This document shows positions 56,646 to 64,000 of a stretch of 64,000 nucleotides of DNA, one piece after another. This DNA is from Ehretia macrophylla (Eukaryota > Streptophyta > Magnoliopsida > Boraginales > Ehretiaceae). The DNA lies in NCBI GenBank assembly GCA_037974665.1, contig CM075777.1:10749001-10813000 (forward strand). The letters run 5' to 3'. The notes under the pieces were generated by a model that was not told the origin of the DNA, searched no databases, and was given only the letters and a program-made list of their open reading frames with translations. Position 1 is the first letter of the stretch; every line of letters begins with the position of its first letter. Both the position numbers and the translations under genes were made by a program.

Positions 56646-59351
56646 TGTAACAACCCACCATACGTCAAGGGGGTTTAAGGCTATTTTTGTGGGCCATATT
56701 TGTTATTTAAGTTTTGGAAAAATTTCACATTTAGTCCCTATTCTTTGTAAAATATTTCAATTTAGTCCATAATATTTAAAATGTCTCAATTTAGTTCCTA
56801 TTGTTTCACAAAAAGTTTCAATTTTATCCCTATTGTTTCCCAAAAGTTTCAATTTTGTTCCTATTATTTTTAAAAAGTTTCAATTTCGTCTCTATTATTT
56901 TCTTAAAGTTTCAAATTCGTCCATATTATTTAAAGACTAAATTGATTTTTTTTAGAAATAATAGGGATGAATTTACAACTTTGTGAAAACAACAAGGACA
57001 AAATTAAAATTTTTGGAAAACAATAAGGACGAAATTGAGAAATTTTAAATAATAGGGGCGAAATTGAAACTTTTAGGGAAACATTAAGGACTAAATTGAG
57101 ACATTTTAAACAATAGGGACTAAACTAAAATTTTTTATAAACAATAAGGACTAAATGTGAGATTTTCCCTTAAGTTTTATTGTCTAAGATATGAGAGATA
57201 TTCTTGGAATCAAAATAACTGTTGCAGATTAAGTTGTTAGTTACTTAAGGAAGCCAAACACTCTTTTCTCTCTAGCACTAAAATTCCAATAGGATTCCAC
57301 AGTAACTACTTCATGTTAGTTTCATCGCTTATAATTTTGCAAAGAAAAAAAAAGGACTCTTTGTTGGAGAACTAATGCGGTATCAATTTAAAGTAGAACC
57401 TTTGCATGTGTTGAGGATTGTTGATCTCGTAGTGAGAGTTTTGAAAAATGAGGATCATTAAAGTCTTGAATAGTTACATTGGGATTGAGGTAACCAGGAA
57501 CACCTTATTTTTCTTTGTAATACCCCAATGAGTTTTGTAAAATACATAGATACATATACTTTATTTTTATAGTATGAGCATTGTGTTATCCATTTATGTT
57601 GCATCAATTGCAAAGGTTAATAAAATTGTTGATTTATGTGCTAAATTATAAACTGTTTTGTTTATAGTACTTTAGTCTTATATCTTTGATGCATATATAT
57701 ATATATATATGGATATATTGGTCTAAGAACTATGAAATTAATTTGTGAACTTAGAAACTTTCGCGTTTTTTTTTAGTGATCAGATTATTCTAATTTTTTT
57801 TCATTGAATGTATATGATTTAGTTTGTTCTAGTAAAAAAAAAAGGAAATATATTGTTTATGATTTAGTTTGTTCTAGTAAAAAAAAAGGAAATATATATA
57901 CTTCCAATATATAGTCTCTATAAGTTGTGATACTAATAGTGATGATAATTTTTAGAAAAGTCATTTTCGCCATTGTTAGTCACAATTCTAAAAGCTTGCA
58001 TTTTATTACGTACGTTTTCCTTAACTAAGTGTTTAAAAAAATGATGAGATATTCTTTTATTGATACTTAGTATTATTCTTTTATTACTACTTAGTATTCT
58101 ATTGTGATTAGGTGTTTTCCTTACTATTTTGTTGTTTTAATAAATGCTTTAACAGTGACTAACCAACATATATTTTGGATATTTTATTAATTATTCTAAA
58201 AAAAGATTTAAATATTTTCTTGAGTTATTATTTTAACTATCTTTAATAGTATGAAAAAGAGTACAAATATCTTACATTGTTTTCTATGTAAAAGATTAAT
58301 TAAAATATAAGACTTAAGGTTTTTGTGCATTAAAAGTTTATGAATGGTTCATTAAAAATATTTTCATACTTAATTGCATGATTGAGGGTAAAATTCTTTG
58401 GACGCGTATGCCATACATTTTGAGGCTATGTCTTTGTTCTTTGTTTGACCCTTGGTGGTGGGGATCGTACACCACTTTTTGGGTAGTGCACTACTGTTTC
58501 GTTGGGATTCTCGCTTGCTTTTGGTGGTATGTACAACAACGAACCACTCTTTGTCTTCGATTTGTGTTACCACGATTGTAGCCTCAGACACTTACCTCTT
58601 TGAATTTTGACTTAGTGTTGGTATGGCATATCTTGGGTCATTTCGTTGTTCGTGTATTTTGATAAATAATGGTTTGTACCTTGCAACTTCCATAAGTAAG
58701 TATTCTTATTGTATTTTCGATAAGTGATGATTCGTCTGCATATTCTTGATAGATGATTTTTCCGCACTTTGTTGTGTTTTATTAAAGCCTTTCAAAACCA
58801 AGTTTTTACTTCTTATATACACATCATTGTTTCCTTTATTAGCATTATGAGTTGCGCAAAAGATAATTATTTGGATAAAAGATTATTCTCATGTTTTTCT
58901 TGGGGTCACACTACTTACTGGGATTTTTATCTCACTTAGTTGTTCATCTTTCTTTAAAATTATGTTTTCGCAGATATAAAAAGTAGATGCACTTGGACTT
59001 TGGGGCTAGAGGACCTTTTGTGATGCTGGATCTCTTCATACCTTTAGACTACTTAGATATCATTTGATTTAAGAGTTACTTCATTTTAGTTCCTTTCACA
59101 TTTGTTTGGATTTTTCCTATTGAGTTATGTAGTGTGAAAATTATCCTTTAATTGTATTTGGAGATTCTAAATCATTTGAGTTTGGTCTTTTGGATTAGAT
59201 GCTCTGAGACTTGTGCCTTTCTTATGGTCTTTAGATTATTTAATTTTTTTTGTTTTATTTTTGAGTTTTGCGGGCTTAGAAATATTTATCTTCTTAAGTT
59301 CGCGGTGGTCTCGTTTCTGAAATTTCTTGAAAATGTTTTAGAGGCGTGACA
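56646..59351 (+). repeat. Solo LTR, Ty3/gypsy Tekay/Del type (2.7 kb)
   Basis: TGTAACAACCCACC...GAGGCGTGACA, flanked by a perfect 5-bp duplication TAAAT at 56641-56645 and 59352-59356. Duplication copy 1 has the empty site near 8515-8540. The end words and length fit Tekay/Del chromovirus LTRs. A MULE-type foldback element is nested inside (56716-57169), as is a short tandem duplication at about 57805-57900. No coding region of the element remains. It inserted after the segmental duplication. Confidence 0.88.
56716..57169. mobile_element. Foldback (MULE-like) element, sister of 4837-5321
   Basis: 454 bp with a perfect 9-bp duplication, TTAAGTTTT, at 56707-56715 and 57170-57178. The arms are inverted arrays of the same 28 bp unit type (AGTTTCAATTTTATCCCTAT and complement). 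It is nested in the solo LTR, so it is the youngest layer here. Confidence 0.85.
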
Positions 59352-59779
59352 TAAATCATCATACGTTCTTCAACTATATAAGGTGGTCGACAATTTGGTT
59401 ATCCATATTTAAAATGAATCATTTAGTCCTTAATAAATTCTAATGGAGAATTAGTACACCAGGAATTTTTGGGCCAAAAATTGATTGTCAAGTCACTTGA
59501 ACTGTACATGCACATAAAAAAAAAAACCCATATTTATAAGGGTAAAACTTAAAAGACATGATCCCTTTATTTGTCTTTCCTCCTCCTTGAATAAGACCTT
59601 GCTGTTTTAACGGAAAGAAAAGAAAGAAAGAAAAAAACCTTGCTCTTTTAAATTAAAACATACAATTAAAGAGGGCTGTTGTCTTTTCTTTTTCTTTTTA
59701 TTTTATTAAAAAAATTCCATTTATGTCATTTTTAGACTAATCTAGGAAACTAGGACCAATTCAAACAATTTGGATGCCT

Positions 59780-60020
59780 TTATGTATTTATATTTAGTCG
59801 TATCAAGAAATTGCATGGACGGAGATATTCCGGAAATGCCCTTGGAAAGTCTCCATTTTTTCGGAACTGGATGGAGGAGAATAAGTTTCAACAACATCCG
59901 CAATAACATTGGGCATTTGGCCTCGTGTGTAATAACATTGCTAAGAACTTCATCCACTGAAATTTTGTGCTTGCTTGATGTGCGTTTGGATCCTATCCTC
60001 CAAAAGTTTCTAATCTCGTT
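59780..60020 (-). pseudogene. R2R3-MYB exon 3 remnant (copy 2), truncated
   Basis: Minus strand reads DDNEIRNFWRIGSKRTSSKH and KISVDEVLSNVI, matching the copy-1 fragment at 8938-9223. The upstream part of R3 (RWSKVAKHL) is missing, because the sequence here jumps to what lies at 10142 in copy 1. A small deletion shifts the frame after SNVI. Confidence 0.65.
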
Positions 60021-60559
60021 GTCATCCAAAAATTTAATAAACTAAAGAAATACAAGTAAATTACATTCAATTCTAACCTGCCACAATTGTCTTTAACTGA
60101 TATGCCATGAACAACGACTTTATCATCTCAACAAACATGCCAACAAGTAAAACTGTTAGGAGAAAAGAGTAATGAGATAATATCAGCACTAGTACCGAAT
60201 TTCCATTGGAATTGAATAAATGTAATAAATATTTTCAAACTTAGAGGCTAAGTATTCAACAAGTAATTATCACGAAAATGAGACAAGAAAAAGTTAAGAA
60301 GATGCCCATTTAGGGTAAATAAGTTTGTGTTGTTCTATTCTCTACATAAATACTGAAAAGAACGGTAGAAAGATGTCGTAGAGGAAAATAATTAGAGTGT
60401 AATAAAGGCTCAATTGCATTAATTCATCAGTAGTACTTAAATACAACTTGATACAACAGAATTATAAGAAAAATGATAAGGATAAGAAAATACAAAACTA
60501 AACATGCTAGCTCATACATAAAACTGTTATCCCCCAAAGTATGGGATTTACAGTACAAT

Positions 60560-60850
60560 TTTATCCATTTACAGAGTTGTTTAGAGTATCCGGTGAAGAG
60601 GACTCTTTCCTAATATCCCCGCAAGAGGGCGATGCCATCAACAACATACATCTTTGACTTGAGAAAGATAAATCTGGACTTTCGCAGGAGCTTAGTGAGA
60701 GCATCCTTAATCTGGTTGATGGTGGAAACATGAGCGACATGGAGTAAGACTTTAGAGACTTATTATTTTGAGAGTCAAAACACATACAAGCATCATGGAG
60801 ATTTGGGTATCCAAGAAACATGCCTGGCATGGACCGTGGCCGTAACACCC
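60560..60850 (-). mobile_element. Copia RNase H C-terminal remnant (copy 2)
   Basis: Counterpart of 10740-11030, with the same tail words in the same order. Old fossil, broken. Confidence 0.55.
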
Positions 60851-61611
60851 CCAACAAAATGAAAGTTAAAAATAAATTATTAAATTATTAAAGAATGATT
60901 AATTAACGATAATTGTTATATCGTGTTTCAACATAATTGAGGTAATATGTACTTTGGAACATATTACAAGTGATCCTGGAACTTCTAGATATGTAAGTCC
61001 AAGCAAGTAAATTCAACTCCAAACTTTATTTAGATAAATTTGAAAAATTACAAAGTTACGAATCAATTGTGGGCCAACTTCGAAAATTAAAACTATAGCG
61101 ATTGAGAAGGAATTAGCTGATGAGTTATTTATGGTTGGAAAGCTCTATGAGTCTAGCTTCTAATGCTCCTAACGGTGTATCAATTAGAGTTTCCTAAAAA
61201 AGTTATAGCCATTCTTATAAAATGTGCCTAAGCTGTTTACGGGGATTGAATTGAGTATTCGACGTTCTTTTGTTTTCCTTTTGGCTTGTTTCCAAATCTT
61301 AAAATTGTAGGGTCCATTGGCAAGGGAGACTCCACCATTGGCAATATAATAGAGACATAGAAAAATAAGTTTATTAAGTGAGATAAGTATTCACCTTTAA
61401 CAAAGAACAAAGAGTAATGCTATATATTATTCATTTTCACATTACTTTTTTATCACTTTTTATGTGGAGTCTTACGTGGCATGCCAACTAAATGATATTT
61501 TAGTTTCTCTTTCTTGTTTTTTTTTTTTTTTTTTGGTTTTTCTCTCTTTTAATTAATATTTACTTAATTGTTTTTCCTTTTCTTTAACCATATCAGAGTC
61601 CGATTCGGATT

Positions 61612-61790
61612 TGGTTTCTCTACAATTCTATTTTATACAATTTCTTACAATACTTCTCTGGATTAATGCCACGTGTCACTCAATCTTATCTACAGACCAT
61701 ATTAATTTTGTTAAACTGACTTTCCAACCATAGTTAGAAAGCATTAATGCAAAATCTAAACTACCATATGTAATCACCAAATAAATATGG
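61612..61790. repeat. Arm of the dispersed TIR repeat family (copy 2)
   Basis: Counterpart of 11757-11940, with TTTCTCTACAATTCTATTTT at its start and GCCACGTGTCACTCAATC inside. No second arm is visible. Confidence 0.6.
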
Positions 61791-61999
61791 AAACATTTGA
61801 TTTTTAAAAAAAATAAAAAAGAAAAGGAAACAAAAAACAGCACAAAAAAAAAAAAACAAAAAAACAAAAGAAAGAAAAAATGCAAGAAAACATAAATGCA
61901 AGAGCCATGTGTATAGAGAATATATAATATGTAAGAAAACGATACTACAATATATGTTGTATAGACAATATATAAGATGAATAAACAAAATGAAAACAT

Positions 62000-64000
62000 A
62001 GTTTCCAGCTTTTGTTTGACTATGTGTTTAAACAGTTAAACACGTTTGCAGATTAACTATAGTGATAAGTGCAACTATCACAGTGATACGTCTCATTCAG
62101 ACAGTGAAACAGATAGAAAGACAATAAGTAAAGTACACACAGTATTTTAACGTGAAAAACCCAACTGGGAAAAAAACTACGTGACCACTCCCTGGTCGAA
62201 ATAGGCAATCCACTAGATGTTTTTCACAATTACAATAGTCAATGGACTTATGTGATTGACAACTCCTTTGTAACCCTCACCGCCTAGAGCACCTAACCCA
62301 TCTAGGGATTTACAACCTAGCGAGATCCCCTCAACTTAGCATATTTTCCCGAATACTCACCTCTTTCTCCCGAAGGATGACTCAATACAATAAATAATCA
62401 GAGTGTTTACACATAAAACCTGCTCAGTGCATTACAGTTCCTAAACAAACTAAACACTCACCACAGTGTTTCCCCAGACAGACTCACGAACCACATTACA
62501 GCTCTTATAAGATCTAGACTTTGCTTTCCATTATCTGTCCTTCCTAATTCTTGTGCGCTGCTCAGTATATGTATGTGAGAGTGCTGCAATTTTTGGGCTC
62601 CAAGCAACCGTAGATATTATTGACCTTTGTAGGATTCTTTACCCAAGTCAATCTCTAAAGATTTGCTCAATCAAAATCTTCTTTCCATATAAGATATACC
62701 TTGTATCTCATCATAATCACCTAATGATTATAGTTGATAGCTTTCCATATAAGATGAATCCTGCACAATCTTTTCAAAATAAAATCATGGGTTGCCAAAA
62801 ATAAAGACAATTATAATAAGAAAAATTGCCCATAATCTTGGGCTGAATCTAAGCAGCTAACAAGTTTCCCTTTTGGCTTTGTTTTTAGCAAAACCATGTT
62901 AAGTTCATGCAATTGTAAGCATGAAATTGTAACAGTGATATCAACAAATCACAGTAGACAACTTAGGAACAATAATATCAAACAAGTAACAAAGTTAAAC
63001 ACTGAGCTCCCCCTAGTACGCAATTCACAGAAAACAAAAACTGAACTGCCCAACAACAACAGTTGAAATCATAAAGTTCTCCCCTTTCTGCCACAAATCA
63101 AGGCCAAAGATCGAACAGGTTTGTCACAGTACTCAATCGTGAGACATATGTCATGCCGAAATTCATGCACACAAAGTGTGAACAACCCATAGGTCCCCAT
63201 AAGAAGATCTGATACAAGGATATAACATTCATTACACATGAGCTTTAACACATACGAATAGGATGTGTGTGTGAACTATGATTGGGCTTTGCTGCATAGT
63301 GGACAGTGGAAACAAGTGACAGATCATCTGTAACAGTTGTTCAAACTACTCGCTCGACTAATCCGCTTATTGTATACCTTGTTTGTCCTGGTAGCTTTCA
63401 CTCTTGTGCATTTCTATATAGCACAAGGTAGCTTTTGTCAGGTTGGCACAGTATTGTTGACCTTGAAATTTGCACAACACAGTAGTTGTTTGAAACAGTT
63501 CAGATCTAAGTGCAAGGTCCTTTTTTTTTCCTTTTTTTTCACAAACTTTTTATACTGATTAGTGTCCGGGAATGGAGATACTCAAAAGTCACAAGCCTAA
63601 TACAACTGATCAGCACTCGGACTTCGTGGTATGCAAAGTAGAAGCAAGCTTGCTCATAGTGGTACAGAAGAGGATCTTGTACCATACAGTTAGAACACAG
63701 TGTAAGTAACATTATATCAGTGCAATCCCACTGTGTTTCCCTGTGGCAGTCACAGTCAGAGTGTGCAAATACCTAAGGCTTTGCTCATTGTTTCAAATCT
63801 CACTGTATCGAGTGCTTTGGTAAAAATGTCTGCCAGTTGATTCTCGGTCACAACATGTTCAAGTACAACTTATTTGGATTCCACTAAGTCTCTTATGAAA
63901 TGGTGCCTAATATTAATATGTTTGGTACGGGAGTGTTGAACAGGGTTTTTCAAAATATTGATTGCATTCAGGTTGTCACAGTAAACAGTAAATGATTTAT
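62000..64000 (-). mobile_element. Ty1/copia element, SIRE/Maximus-like, 3' end (broken)
   Basis: On the minus strand the window edge enters RNase H ([45 protein letters not shown]) of the SIRE type, ending near 63765. About 750 bp of non-coding sequence follows, then a purine tract (ACTAGGGGGAGC, about 63010), then an LTR of about 1 kb (about 62000-63001). The 5' part lies beyond the window. It carries at least one break. The LTR's outer edge coincides with the end of segmental duplication copy 2 and is known only to within about 25 bp. Confidence 0.85.

Larger units (their letters stand above)
52362..62000. repeat. Segmental duplication, copy 2
   Basis: Partner of 4260-12110, same orientation. 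It differs by the absence of the foldback element at 4837-5321, the absence of about 950 bp matching 9185-10140, and the presence of extra sequence at about 53597-54062 and of the solo LTR 56646-59351. Most of the rest (52783-53596, 54063-55457, 56121-56645, 60850-61611) is non-coding and shows no gene. Confidence 0.9.

Noticed and set aside
58370-58591. Frames on both strands inside the 2.7 kb solo LTR
   Set aside because: Short, without domains, and inside an LTR.

Overview
The window is a gene-poor, repeat-rich stretch of a flowering-plant nuclear genome, almost certainly a eudicot. Evidence: two plant cytochrome P450 families (CYP79 and CYP82), an R2R3-MYB exon, plant Ty1/copia and Ty3/gypsy LTR elements, an integrated plant pararetrovirus, and MULE, hAT, PIF/Harbinger, CACTA and L1 pieces. 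A captured fragment resembling the N-terminal domain of R1-type (late-blight) resistance proteins hints at an asterid, but only weakly. Base composition is A+T-rich with many AT and AAT microsatellites.

Layout. (1) 1-4259 is the 3' part of a broken copia element that has split exon 1 of a CYP82 gene; the surviving 5' end of that gene is 4260-4678 (minus). (2) 4260-12110 is the first copy of a tandem segmental duplication whose second copy is 52362-62000. Both copies carry a CYP82 5' end, its TATA region, a large AAT/ATT palindromic microsatellite, an R2R3-MYB exon remnant and a copia RNase H tail. (3) 12190-24800 is a broken hAT transposase gene (minus), interrupted by a non-autonomous LTR element with unusually long LTRs of about 3.8 kb (13143-22022) and by a nest of small elements. 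(4) 24800-26290 is a copia remnant. (5) 27436-40664 (minus) is the one host gene that looks intact: a two-exon CYP79 gene of 541 codons, whose 11.6 kb intron contains a LINE fragment, a TIR element and a caulimovirid genome (28883-37089) flanked by 500 bp direct repeats. (6) 40700-45800 holds a partial duplicate of the CYP79 5' end and a run of small elements with readable target-site duplications: a PIF MITE, a hAT MITE, a 290 bp TRIM, a Pack-MULE with a resistance-gene fragment, a CACTA end and an L1 tail. (7) 46463-52782 (minus) is a CYP82 pseudogene, split by a copia remnant and by a solo LTR. (8) 52783-62000 is the second duplication copy, expanded by a 2.7 kb solo LTR. (9) 62000-64000 is the 3' end of a SIRE-like copia element on the minus strand.

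How the genes relate. CYP79 enzymes turn amino acids into aldoximes, and CYP82 enzymes hydroxylate varied specialised metabolites, so the locus may descend from a P450 cluster for specialised metabolism. Only the CYP79 gene still looks able to encode a protein, and its last heme-loop glycine is replaced by alanine. Both CYP82 copies are disabled.

The most unusual observations are: the circularly permuted, near full-length pararetrovirus inside the CYP79 intron with equal 500 bp flanking duplications; the Pack-MULE carrying an R1-like domain; a set of MULE-type elements that share 9-bp, mostly T/A-rich target sites; and the ordered history of insertions that can be read by comparing the two duplication copies. 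Similarity levels and ages are estimates by eye.
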